A stretch of DNA of 64,000 nucleotides, from NCBI RefSeq assembly GCF_022581195.2, contig NC_061475.1, forward strand, positions 3,038,001-3,102,000, in the 5' to 3' direction. Positions 22,706-33,444 of this stretch are shown piece after piece. A program made the translations under genes and the position numbers. A model generated the notes under the pieces. It was not told the DNA's origin. It did not search any database and was given only the letters and a program-made list of their open reading frames with translations. This stretch comes from Helicoverpa zea (taxonomy: Eukaryota; Arthropoda; Insecta; Lepidoptera; Noctuidae). The stretch's first letter is position 1; the number at the start of each line of letters is the position of its first letter.

Positions 22706-23611
22706 GTACACGCGTAAGCAGGTCACACAAACATTAACCTTCCACTATTGTGATAAGGTTCAAAATCTATTGAGGTATGTTGATGTGCTGTCGTTTGTAC
22801 ATTTGACGAAGCAATCTGTAAATAAGTCAAGTGCTCTTTTCGTTGTCAATACTTTGGGTTACACAATAATAAATTGTTGAGGAGGGTTTCGGTCATTATA
22901 TAAATTAAATGTTGGTACTTGTATAAGGGTCGGTTTGTACCTAGTAGTTAAGTTTTATCACATTGCGCTACGTAAAGAAACAAAATTAGACAAGCGATAA
23001 GCCACCTTCTAAAATTAACCCCTAATAACGAACTTCGATAATTAAAATACCATATAACCGCCAAAAGTTCTCAATTTCATAACAATTTGTTCAATTAATA
23101 TTATAAGTCCTAATTTTGACGAACTTTTCATCAATATTGGGCAAAATAAGTCAAGTTGCGTGCCAAATTCCTAAAACAAATAGTTTAATATATTCAAGTT
23201 GCTAAAGTTTCGAGCTTATCGGGACCGAATCCTCTAATTGGACTCTCGTTTGTAGAATTAGAATGATTTTAGATTTAATTTGAACTTGTTTCAATCACGA
23301 AGGCTTAGCTTAATTGCAAATTAACAACTTTTACGAAAGCTTTTTATTGTTGTAAATAATTGGAGTTTATACTTTTTTCTAATGTAACCAATATTAGGCC
23401 AAAACATATAGGCAATTGCTCCATATAAACACTGGTACTCGGCTGCGTCATGCTATTCCAGTCGGACTAGAAGCGGACTCCAACATAGTTGGGAAAGGGC
23501 TAGACAGATGATAAAATAACGACACGAAGCTTATTTTTTGCACTGACATGAAAATAATACTATATGCATCAAATAATAGTGCGCTATAAATTCTAGTGCA
23601 TAGAATGATTT
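22706..23611. other. intergenic, AT-rich
   Basis: No gene is visible. Bases 23435-23515 are a SINE tail fragment in plus orientation (GACTCCAACATAGTTGGGAA). Confidence 0.4.
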
Positions 23612-23748
23612 ACTGTTATAGCCTTTTTATCGTCCCGTTGGGCAAAGGCCTCCTCTCACATGGAGAAGGATTAAGCATTAATCACCTCGCTTGCTCAATG
23701 CGGGTTGGTGATTTCAGACTATATAGTCCAGGTTTCCTCAAGATCTTG
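23612..23748. mobile_element. small retroposon with 12-bp target duplication
   Basis: Contains CTCACATGGAGAAGGATTAA and GTGATTTCAGACTATATAGT. It is flanked by ATAGAATGATTT at 23600-23611 and 23749-23760. Related copies: about 18995-19135, 31469-31573 and 53350-53440. No coding capacity, and no obvious poly(A). Confidence 0.75.
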
Positions 23749-24074
23749 ATAGAATGATTTGACTTTGAATAAAAATTACGACTGACAAATAACCTTCTTT
23801 GAAACTTTTTTTGGATAAAACGATTAATCCCGAGTCTGGTAAAAAATAATCTTGAAGAGATTTAATGTTTTACAATTTCATAGCTGAAGAGATTCTAGTT
23901 CAAGTGAATGTTTAAAAATAATTTAATTTAGAAAGATTAAAGGATAAGCTTGGAGATATTGTAGACATTTCTCTTAGAGTTAACGTCGTGAGAAAGTAGG
24001 CCTTATTGTTGTTAATAATACGTAAACAGACTAGGCAATATAAGTACATAGATATAATCTTAGTGATTAATTAA

Positions 24075-24320
24075 ATAAATAATGCCGGGACACGTTAGCC
24101 CCATGGTAAGATATTAATTAACTTGTGTTATGGGTGTTAACACAACTGTTAAACTACATATAGCTACATATATACATATTTATAAATACGTATTGTAACA
24201 CCCAGCCCACGGCCAACAAGCATGCTCATCACACAAATGACGACCGTACCGGGAATCGAACCCCGGACCTCAGGTTCGACAGTCCGGCTGGTGACCATTG
24301 CGCCATCGAGGTCGTCAAAT
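24075..24320 (-). mobile_element. second tRNA-derived SINE family, copy 1
   Basis: On the minus strand the head reads as tRNA-like: GACCTCGATGGCGCAATGGT (box A) and GGGGTTCGATTCCCGG (box B). The tail at low coordinates is a TTATTTATT-type run. It matches 44236-44482. It is a SINE head and not a tRNA gene, because the similarity extends over the whole 240 bp in both copies. Confidence 0.7.
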
Positions 24321-24388
24321 TCTACATAATTTTCAATTTAATAATAGGATTAAATCTGAAATGTCAAAATGTCAAAAGGAATTTATAG

Positions 24389-25346
24389 TTCGGCCATTCA
24401 GAGAATGCGTTCCTGACACGTCGCGATTGAACTGACGACGTAACTTTGCAATGGCGTTGCAGTTACGATAAAAATATTTTTGCTGGTTGTTTACCGTTTT
24501 AACAATTGAGGAGCATTAAAACAACATTATTATATCAATAATCAATGAATGTTATAATTTTGTGCCAAACTGAGTGTCAAATAACTTGGTAAACAATATT
24601 TTTCTAAATCTATACTGCGCTATTACAAGGTTATGTCAGCGGTTTATATTTTGTAGTGCTGTGCTAAAAATAACAGGCAAGTATCGTAATCTGTTCTTAT
24701 ACAGTTATAATATAAAATAATACGTTTTGATTTTCTTTTTAAGAATTGGAAAATAATGGACTATAAGACTTAATTATAACGTTTATGAAATATAAAAATA
24801 AAACTATGACCAAACCGCATTTTTATACTTAGATTAAAAATGGTAACCCCAAATGGCGTTATGGGCCGCCATTTTGTGACGCTAAAACAGTCGTCCGTTG
24901 TCGTTTCGTGCGCATAGACCACGTTTTTCAAGTGTTTTCGATCTGTTTTTATTTGATTACCCGGCTTTTGTTAGACCGAGATATCAGGATTGATTCTGTT
25001 ATTGATAATAATATAATTATACATGTAGGCGAAGATGATGATGAAGACACCACCTCCTCAAGCAAATCGGAGTCTGATTAATATTCTGTTCGCACATTCA
25101 ATTCAATGTACTTGTAACAAAGAATAAATAAAACAATTTTATTATATGAATATTACCTTTTTTTGGTTTCCACTTAAATAACTAAAATATAAAACAAATG
25201 ATTCCGCCAATTTAAAACGAAAATAATCTTAAAATAATGCGGCGGTTCATTTTGAAGGAACGGTAACGAACTCAGTGTTATGTTGTGCCCATCACTAGTC
25301 GTGACTAACTGATAGGTGTCAGGAACGCATTCTCTGAACGGCCGAA
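24389..25346. mobile_element. TIR DNA transposon, internally deleted
   Basis: 31-bp terminal inverted repeats with one mismatch (TTCGGCC[A/G]TTCAGAGAATGC, continuing GTTCCTGACAC) bound a 958-bp element. Near the right end an acidic coding tail (GEDDDEDTTSSSKSESD, stop at about 25078) is followed by AATAAA at about 25121, which looks like the last codons of a lost transposase. I could not fix a target duplication, so the superfamily is open. Confidence 0.7.
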
Positions 25347-26300
25347 GTATAGTGCTTTGGTTTTCAAATTAATAGACTTGGATTCGATTTTGACTATTAA
25401 AAAAAAATCTACGAGACTCATTAGTAAAATGACAATACATTTCAGTACCTAGCTAAATATTTTATACCTATTTCTTTTTTCCACAAAAACGTATTTAAAT
25501 TCACATGAAGCTATTTCCTTAGTAGGTATCCATTAAGTTAATTGTTGTTGCCATTTCCATAGAAAATGAATGCAAATAAAACCAGCATTCATTCGATACT
25601 TTCAAGGTCATTTGAGTGAACATTAGTACCTACTGAAATTTCGAGGGAAATAAAAACTATAATATAGAAAATTTTGAAACCATTCACTAACTGTTCCCCG
25701 CGGTTTTACCCACGTCCCTAAAGAGCCACTTAGCACACCCAGACAAAATTTTTGATTTCGCCCTTGGAGTCTGAACAAAATCTTACCCGAACCATCTGCG
25801 GGTATCATACCTATCACTTTTGTTATGTGATACAGGACGTAGCAAGCAATAATAGCTTTGTAATAAAGCAATTCTGAACTGACAGTCACACAGACAGTAG
25901 TTTTTTGGGAAAGTGCGAGTTACAAGCCTTTTCGAAGATTTCGCTAAAGTATGAAAGTTTTACAGCTCTCAGGGGTACGAAAACACTTGAAGAGATTCGA
26001 AATCCTGAAATGGCTGGGAACTATAGCACAGTAAGTCATAAAATTTATTGCGAACGTGGACAGATTTTACAATTATTATTGAATACACAAAGATATAATT
26101 TATTTTCTGTTTCTATTTAAGAAGTTTTAATCTCGAAGCAATCTGCTAAAGACGAGATTCCATTTCGGTGTGCGATACGCACAGAAAATATATGTTTCTT
26201 TTGGTCTTCTTGCTCTCTTAAATAGCAAAAAAAAATCACCTGCAAACATTTCTAAATGGCTTATGTTTAACTGATCACCAGATATAGTAACATATAGCGG
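25347..26300. other. intergenic
   Basis: AT-rich with no supported gene. Bases 25640-25720 hold a decayed inverted fragment of the CGGTTTCACC repeat family (CCCGCGGTTTTACCC). Confidence 0.35.
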
Positions 26301-26301
26301 A

Positions 26302-27090
26302 CAAAAATAGTAAATGATCCCCAAAATGAAACTCGCATTTTAATGTAAAATTATAACCAAAGTTTGAACACTTTGCTATCCTATTTAAGTAAAATTACTC
26401 CAAGTAAATCATAAGTTAGCCAAAAATAGTAAATGATAACCAAAATTAAATTCTGCTATCCTATTTTAGCAAAATGAGTCCAAATAAATCATTTTTATCC
26501 CAAACTTGATATACATATATGTTAGCAGGCATGCAACATGGAAGCAAACATGCATCATGCAGCAAGCATGGCTTCTGTCACGGCTCCGGCGCTGCGGGGC
26601 TCCGGCGGTCCCATGCGGGCTTTTCGTCGCAGATGGTTTTCACGCTCACCACCGCAGCTTCGGCTTGCTGGCCGGCTCCGCCAGCCAGCCTCAGCCGCGG
26701 CCTTAAAACTACCTGCGCCTCAGCTCGCAGGCCGCCCCGCCCCTCCGCGCCTACGCGGTTTTGAATTGCACTCTAGGGGTAGGGCAAACAAGACCACCTT
26801 CGTGGAGTCTATATACACATAACTTAATATGGCATCATAATACTTTATTAAATAATAAGCCTACATTTATGGCAATCACAGTAATTTATTTAGGAAAAAT
26901 AATACATTATTTTGGTCGTCAAGATTTGGTGATCATTTACTAAATTTGGTGGTCGAATACAAATTAAAGTGAAGTCGTGACTAAAATAGCTGGTACTATT
27001 ATATTTTTAGACTTTATTTTTCTGGTGTTAAGTAGATATTTTTGGTTACAAAACTAAGGGTATCAAAGCATTTTATGGTGGTCAAAATAT
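26302..27090. repeat. composite repeat with GC-rich core
   Basis: A motif like AAAAATAGTAAATGATNNCC recurs at 26305 and 26424 in about 120-bp tandem units, with CTATCCTATTTNAGNAAAAT inside. Bases 26575-26765 are a sharply GC-rich core (GCTCCGGCGCTGCGGGGCTC). To the right, strings such as TTTGGTGATCATTTACTAAA continue the style. It looks like one old mobile element. The overlapping frames here are GC artefacts and not genes. Confidence 0.5.
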
Positions 27091-27152
27091 TTATTCCCTT
27101 TCTAAATTGTCCGCAAAATTGCAACGGTGAAATAAGAAGTAGGTTGTATGCC

Positions 27153-27487
27153 TTTTTTTTTTTTTTGTTGTCGCTGGGCTAAAAATGCTATTACGCATCC
27201 CCTTCCCGTCGGGGGACTGGAGAGGGGTATGTGGGACTCCCCGGTAAAGACGTTCCCGGTATACCCACTAAAAAGGCCCAGCGGCACTCCGACCTCGCCT
27301 GAGTGGAGGGGGTCTGGGAATCTATGGCATCCAGTCCCCCACCGGCGATTGCCCGCCTTACGGCAGGCCCCTCATGCCTCCCCCCAGTGGGGAGGGGGTC
27401 CCTATGATGGCCGGAGCACAAGGGGCGGTCCTTGTGGTGCAGGCGGTGGCACCCCCGTGCCTGTCGCCCGCTGATCACCCCCCGGGG
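27153..27487 (-). mobile_element. GC-rich 5'-truncated retroposon, 12-bp target duplication
   Basis: It begins with a T run (poly(A) on the minus strand) and is flanked by AGGTTGTATGCC at 27141-27152 and 27488-27499. The GC-rich body differs strikingly from its target. It is similar in structure to 33701-34116 and 47741-47936. It is most likely a truncated non-LTR element or its SINE partner inserted by target-primed reverse transcription. Confidence 0.8.
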
Positions 27488-27779
27488 AGGTTGTATGCCT
27501 AGATTATCCAAAACCAGAAATTCGTATGCTGAGTTTGACAAATACGAGTATTCGCAATACAGCACTCGTGTTGGACTATCTGCTTACGTAAACAACTTAC
27601 ACTTTATTGAAAAAGGTATTGTGGGATTAAAGGTAAAGAAGGTTTTTTGGCATAGAACAGCTGATTAAGGAAGAATATTAGTTCAGAAAACAATTGTATA
27701 TTGTTGTACAAAGGACAGGCATTTGTTTATTAGTACAAGAATTCAGAAGCCAGAAGGCTGACAGCAAGTCTTACCAAAG

Positions 27780-27930
27780 GGGCTCACCAAGATACATCTT
27801 GGGTTACCCGGGTTAAAGAGTATAGGCAGTCATTCCTTGTGAGTAAAGCACTGGTAGTCAGCTGCATCCGGATAGACTGAAAGCCGACCCCAATATAGTT
27901 GGGAAAAGACTCGGTTAGACAGAAGATGTA
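27780..27930 (+). mobile_element. SINE 3' fragment
   Basis: Matches the 3' third of the SINE at 56658-57040 (AAAGCACTGGTAGTCAGCTG, AGCCGACCCCAATATAGTTG). The head is missing. Confidence 0.6.
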
Positions 27931-28404
27931 CCGCGCGATGCGTGGAAATATTACTCCAGATTGCTGCACCAACTTTTTAATCCAACCTAATAGCCAACTC
28001 CAACACATGACGACAAGTTTTACTTGTCTACATACGTAAGCCATGTTAGGGCCAATATTGGAGCCAACTTCATAAAGATTAGACCATCAATCTTTTAGAT
28101 ACACTCATCAATTTGAACTGTGACCCAAACGCCATTTTTGGAATACCCCGAGACCCTAATGTGCTTAAATTAAATTTTGCTAACTATAGGTCGGGTTCCA
28201 AACTTACACTTCTTGTTAGAAAACTGGGTCACAAGTTTATGACCCGTTGAAAATAGTTGGTTTTCTTTGGGTATAGTTAGAATTTGTGTTAATGCTAATT
28301 TAGTTTGAATTAAGTAACGAGGGGTGAGTTCTATTCCTCAATTTGATAATGGGGCATAACTTGACAAATGGGTCTTACTTTGTATAAATAGTAAAGAGTA
28401 ACTA

Positions 28405-28596
28405 ACAGCCCGTTTCTTCATCAAAAGTTAAAGCCAAAGTAAAAGTCAAAGTAATGTCTAAAGTAAAAGTAACGGTCAAATTCAATTTTTTTCTATTAGT
28501 GTTGCTGTCACTTTAGCCTTAAAAAAACGAATTTGACCGTTACTTTTACTTTAGACATTACTTTAACTTTAACTTTTGATGAAGAAACTGGCCGTA
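28405..28596. mobile_element. foldback MITE, copy 2
   Basis: Same family as 13747-13930: arms CGTTTCTTCATCAAAAGTTA and ACTTTTGATGAAGAAACTGG pair along about 75 bp. The loop differs from copy 1, while the arms are conserved. Confidence 0.75.
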
Positions 28597-29510
28597 TGTG
28601 AGGCATACATTTAAGTATATCGTAAAGCTAATTAAGTTTTCGTTCATTGTGTTAGTTGAAACATACCTTAAAGAGCGCCGAACACATATCTATGTCATTT
28701 ACAAAGCACATTTATTTTATGAAAATCACAACGATTTTTTACAGTACACAAATATAGGCTAGTTTTTATGAGTAAAACCGAGATGAAAAGCTTCTCGTAC
28801 ACAAACTTATACTGGTTCATCTTTGAAAAGTTTTCTTTTTTTTAACCGACTTCCCAAAAAGGAGAAGGTTCTCAATTAAGACTTAAAAGTAATTTGACCC
28901 TCGTGCCCTTGATCTTTGGACTGGTATTAAGGTCATTTATCCTGGGCCCAGTTATATTGTTACTAGAATAATCTTTTCATATCTAAAGAGAGTGTCATTA
29001 ATTCAATGTCTTCTCATTAACAATACAGTAATCGGCACAAATGCTCGGTAAAAGTCGCAAATCGTTACTCATAGTGTTGGTATTTACCGTTTGTTTATTC
29101 GTTTTGTTGGCAGCCATATTGGAATCACAGTTTCGTTTCAGATTTGTTTGACATTTTGTTAGGTATCTGCCGAAATAATGTGCATGTTTGCTAATATTAT
29201 AAAACGCGAAAGTAACTCTGTCTGTCTGTCGTGCTTTCACGCCGAAACGACTAAACTGATTTAAATGTGTACTTGATGTGAAGTCAAGATGGCCTGAGAA
29301 AGGACATAGGCTAGGGAGATAAAATATTGATTGCTGTTCGTGAGCCAAAAATCTAGCGATCCCAAAAATCTAACCCAACCATAGCCTTGATTACAAAAAA
29401 ATACCAACATCCTTGATTGATCCCACAACGTGACACAACGTGCAAAAGCTAAAACTTTGCACCAATATTAGCGAAGTTTGTCGTTTGTTGTCCATAAGTA
29501 ACGTCAAAGA
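28597..29510. other. intergenic, with a truncated Lep1-like Helitron
   Basis: No gene. Bases 29189-29315 match the 5' half of the Helitrons at 22195 and 35813 (CTAATATTATAAAACGCGAA, CTGTCTGTCTGTCG) but the hairpin end is missing. A dispersed motif AACCGACTTCCCAAAAAGG lies at about 28844 and also near 16750. Confidence 0.4.
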
Positions 29511-29513
29511 AAT

Positions 29514-29726
29514 ATGGAATTTGTAGGTTACTTTCACTTGGGTCCGAATGCGCACACCCTATTTAAAGACCTGTCTAGGCGGCTGGTTGACGCTTCTCGT
29601 GACCAAAAGGCTGGCTATTACCTCGGACAAAGGATCAGCATGGCCATCCAACGAGGTAATGCTGCCAGCCTCTTGGGTACGCTCCCAGTTGACAGCGATG
29701 GGGATGAATTTTTTGACGCCTTTTAG
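29514..29726 (+). pseudogene. fragment of a repeated element's coding sequence
   Basis: A 70-codon frame with the motif ISMAIQRGNAASLLGT and an upstream LFKDLSRRLVDAS segment. I associate this C-terminal pattern with abundant repeat-encoded proteins of moth genomes, probably a LINE polyprotein end. No upstream RT domain is present. The ATG at 29514 may be fortuitous. It is followed by TA and T runs. Treat it as a 5'-truncated coding remnant. Confidence 0.4.
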
Positions 29727-29849
29727 ATATAGTGTATATATATATATTTTTTTTTATTGTTCTACTAGGAAAGTTTTTTTTGTGTTGTAAATATGTATAT
29801 AACTGACAAAAAGTTGGTATTGACAGTAACAAATAGTAGTAGCATACAT

Positions 29850-31376
29850 ATAAGGTTAAATGTTGACTTTCACTCTTATATATTGGATACTGCTATTTTC
29901 TTATACAATTCGTCATAATACAAACCCACGCAAGTAACATTATTAACGGTAATAAGGGCAAAACAAAAATTTACAAGACAAGGAAAGTAAAATGTTATTC
30001 TAATTCTCAACATACTCATGTCTTTTCCTTAACACAGGGTGCTCTCTGAAGCTCGGAGCTACAATTAAGAGAACCTACCCACACACTGCAGACTAAACAG
30101 TCACCCGATGGCTGGCAAAAACATATTTTTAAGAAAATCTTGATTCCAATCAAAGTTTTCAGTCGGTCTGATACCAGCTAAATACCCGACCAAGTCCCAA
30201 AGTAGCCGAACGCCTTGTTGATTCACTCTTAACTGAAAATTTTGGTCATGTCACCCGTACGAATTTAACCCAGATGAAGGCACCTTTCCTAACTCCGTGG
30301 CTTAGACAAACTATCGGCCGACAAAAAGTTTGTAGTATGCACTCTCACTTTAGGGAAGATATCTTTTACCTAAACATACAGGGTGCTCCCTACAGCTCGG
30401 AGGTACAATTAAATAATGAAGCGAGGAATCATATCGTGTTCCTAACGTAATTAGGGAAACAGACTCACTAATGTTGAGACGATGTTAATTATGATGACGC
30501 AAGCAGAAGCTTTGGTATGTTTTTATTTAAATTCTCGTGTTTCTAAATTAAGATGTTTTAATAATCTTACAAATTAGATCTAAGATTACCTACTTAAAAT
30601 AAGAGTAGTATAGCTGCTAGCTGCCGCCCACGATGTGGTCTTGAGGGAACTGTTTCGCGTACACACACAGATAAATAGAAGCCTATATGTTTCTGATATA
30701 TAATACATACTTGTCACTGCCCAGTTTTATAAAAATGAAAGAGGTATAAACAACCATACATCAATACATCCATAATGGTTGCGCGGTAATTTTCATATTC
30801 ATAATTTGTTAAATTGGTAATTTCACTGGTGTTTGCAATCCTATTCCCTTCCTTTTCTCGCACATACCTCAACGCATTCGTTGGAGCGAGAGGCGACACT
30901 AGCGCCCTTGTGTCGTGTGTGCAACATAACATACAAATATATATACATAAAAACCGCTCGTGCTCTCGCGTTTACAATATCATGGGATTTTGAAGTTTAC
31001 ACACATTATATTCTTCATGGCAAACAAAGCAAGGATTTTAATGTGAATATTATCATATCTTTCCCTATTTCTTTTAAAAGCAAATAACAACGATATAATC
31101 TGCTTGAACGTCATAACAAGACTCTTGCTTTACTTGATATGATAAATTCAACTCACCTTTGTTTTTGACGTTAACTAAAGCACAGTAAAGTTTGTAAAAA
31201 GGCTTCGTTGAAATGCTTTACAAAACTAAGATAAATTAAACTCAGAGCTTTAAGGTTTAAAACAATACCTTCAGGTACAGGCCTGTCAGATTCAAGGGTT
31301 AAGAATAAAGAGTTGGAAAGCTTTGAATGTTAGACGTAAACTGTCTGTGCCAGACTTTTACTAAATTATAAATTAC
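29850..31376. other. intergenic
   Basis: No gene is supported. A short repeat, GGGTGCTCYCTRMAGCTCGG followed by GTACAATTAA-like sequence, occurs twice (about 30038 and 30380). Nothing else is recognised. Confidence 0.35.
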
Positions 31377-31660
31377 TAGCCGTTTTCCCGCGGTTTCACC
31401 CGGGTCCCGTGGGAACTACCGGGACAAAATATAGCCTATGATACTCGGGAAGGGTATTGATTTCCAACTGTTACAGCCTTTTTATCGTCCCACTGCTGGG
31501 CACAGGCCTCGTCTCACATGGAGAAGGATTGAGCGTTAATCACCACGCTAGCTCAATGCATCATTGAATGCAATGATTTCCAACAGTGAAAGAATTTTTA
31601 AAATGGGTGAAGTAGTTTTTAGTTTATCCATAACTAAGAAACAAACAAAATGTTATTTTT
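31377..31660 (+). repeat. CGGTTTCACC-family repeat split by a retroposon
   Basis: The family body (GTTTTCCCGCGGTTTCACCC to AAGTAGTTTTTAG) is interrupted at 31469-31573. The interruption is flanked by TGATTTCCAAC on both sides, so the host copy can be rejoined exactly at GATTTCCAAC. Confidence 0.75.
31469..31573. mobile_element. small retroposon with 11-bp target duplication
   Basis: Target duplication TGATTTCCAAC at 31458-31468 and 31574-31584. The body carries TCGTCCCACTGCTGGGCACA and CTCACATGGAGAAGGATTGA, as in 23612-23748, but it ends earlier, at GCTCAATGCA. Confidence 0.75.
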
Positions 31661-31795
31661 TCCTGTTTACAATATTAATTAAATAAAAACAAGTGGTAAC
31701 AATTTAACTCCAATGACAAAACATGACGCAATTAAATTGGGCAAAGTGGTGACATAGGGAACCCCTAGATACGATATTGGCATGCGGTGTTAAAC

Positions 31796-31829
31796 TATAA
31801 AATGTGCTCCAGAACCGTTCTTACTCAGT
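31796..31829 (+). promoter_or_regulatory. core promoter of gene B
   Basis: TATAAAA at 31796-31802 and the arthropod initiator TCAGT at 31825-31829, 29 nt apart. The leader then reaches AGTGTCGGCAACATG. Confidence 0.65.
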
Positions 31830-31852
31830 AATGTACAAACAGTGTCGGCAAC

Positions 31853-32817
31853 ATGTTGTGTTACTATATCTTGGCTACTCTGCTTATCTCGGCCATCGGC
31901 TCTCCCGGTAAGTACTTATCATCATTATTTTCTTACAAATATTTTTTGTCATAATAATAGACGGTTCTTATCTTATATTTGTCTTGTTTTGATTGTTTAT
32001 ATTTTTTAACTTCATATGTTCATATGTACATTATGATCTCGCTAAAGTGTTGCAGTACAATTTGGCTATGTGTGTTATGTATGTTCTTTAACATTAACCT
32101 ACTATTCTTTATGTACATAAAACCTTCATAATTTCATCTGTTAACACCTTATTTTATAAGAGGTTTACCTTACCTTACCTTAAATTAACCCGTTCCTATT
32201 TCTAATTTCACAACACATAACATTTAACAGCAACATTTAATTCTTGTATTACAGGAGTGCAAGCTGAAGAAAACGAAGAACTACCATCATCTCCGAATGG
32301 CAACCTTGGCGTAATACTCGGAGCATTAACAGTACAAAGAAACAATAGATACGTCACTGGTCCGAACGATAAAAATGTGTATGGATCCATAGTTACAATG
32401 GATAACACATTTGATGCTGCTAATCCTTCAAAGAGACGAACCCTTACTGCTTTTGCACCGGGCGGTCCTGGACAAGATGGTGTTGCCTTTACATGGACTA
32501 GTGATGATCTTCATAATATCCTACAGACAGGAAACAACGGAGTTTTTGTAGGCGCGGTCACAGTCCAAGATGGCAATACCTATACCGGTGACCTTGGTGG
32601 AACAAACCAGTTCGGATCGGTTGTTGAACAATCAGGCAATGTTTTCTATGGAACTCCCTCAAATGGTCCCGTTCACTTTGGAGCCGTCACTGTTCAGAGG
32701 AATAACCACTATAGTACTAGTCCAGGCAGTAAGAATTACTTTGGATCGCGTGTTGTTCAACGAGATAATGTTTTTAAAATTAATGGAGAATCAAATGAGG
32801 AAGAGCAGTCAAATTGA
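31853..32817 (+). CDS. gene B: secreted protein with three motif repeats
   Basis: Exon 1 is 31853-31907 (signal peptide MLCYYILATLLISAIGSP, donor CCCG|GTAAGT). Exon 2 is 32255-32817 after TGTATTACAG. The phase 1 join gives 205 residues; likely cleavage is after GVQA. Three units of about 33 residues follow the pattern G-A-x-T-V-Q-x-x-N-x-Y, then F/Y-G-S-x-V-x-Q/M-x-N-x-F: LGALTVQRNNRY, VGAVTVQDGNTY and FGAVTVQRNNHY begin them. Each unit is two half-units of about 16 residues with alternating hydrophobics, which would suit a beta-solenoid (inference). There are no Cys in the mature part and the C-terminus is acidic (GESNEEEQSN). No GPI-like tail, so it is probably fully secreted. Exon layout and leader match gene A. 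Function unknown. Confidence 0.82.
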
Positions 32818-33440
32818 GAGGAGACAAAGAGATTGAGAGAAGAGAAGAAGATTAAATTAAGAGGAAGAGAGAAGAGGAAATGATAGTAATATAGTAGTAA
32901 AGACTGTAGTTGGAAATACGATAAAGTTTACATCATCTTTGATTTCATTGTGTAAATTTGTTCAGTTAGATAAATCATTTTTTTACTATAACAACAATTG
33001 TTTTTTATTTTTATTTGTCGGGTCCGGATATTCCTATTACTAACTATTATAGCAATCTGCGCTATTACGTATATTTAACAAGTAAATTGTTCACCTTCAA
33101 GGGTCAACGATTAAACTGATAAGAGATAAAATTGAGTGCGGAGATGATCGGAACTTCTATTGCGAAAAATAATATGTAAACTAGGATACAACTAATCAAT
33201 TCAGGCGCGACTAGTGTCTCATAAGTACATCATTTGAACCCAAAATTGATATATTTTATGTTTAAAAATGGATTTTGACTTTACAGACACGCAACAATTT
33301 ACCTCCATATGTAGGTAACAGACATAAGCAAGCACAGCCACGGGCTTGAGATAGTTCAAAATAATTTCACACGAGTTTTGAAACAGCTAAGTTACATTGT
33401 GTGTAATGTCTTAAATCTCTCTCAAGTTGTTCTAGACCAA
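32818..33440. other. 3' region of gene B and spacer
   Basis: Starts with a purine-rich GAGA stretch (32818-32880). No canonical AATAAA was found close to the stop. Otherwise AT-rich with nothing recognised. Confidence 0.35.
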
Positions 33441-33444
33441 GGAA

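Noticed and set aside
26506..26822. Overlapping frames in all three plus-strand phases
   Set aside because: A GC-rich repeat core lacks stops in every frame. Nothing supports one frame over another.
27148..27565. Gly/Pro/Arg-rich frames on both strands
   Set aside because: They fall in an inserted retroposon bounded by a 12-bp target duplication.
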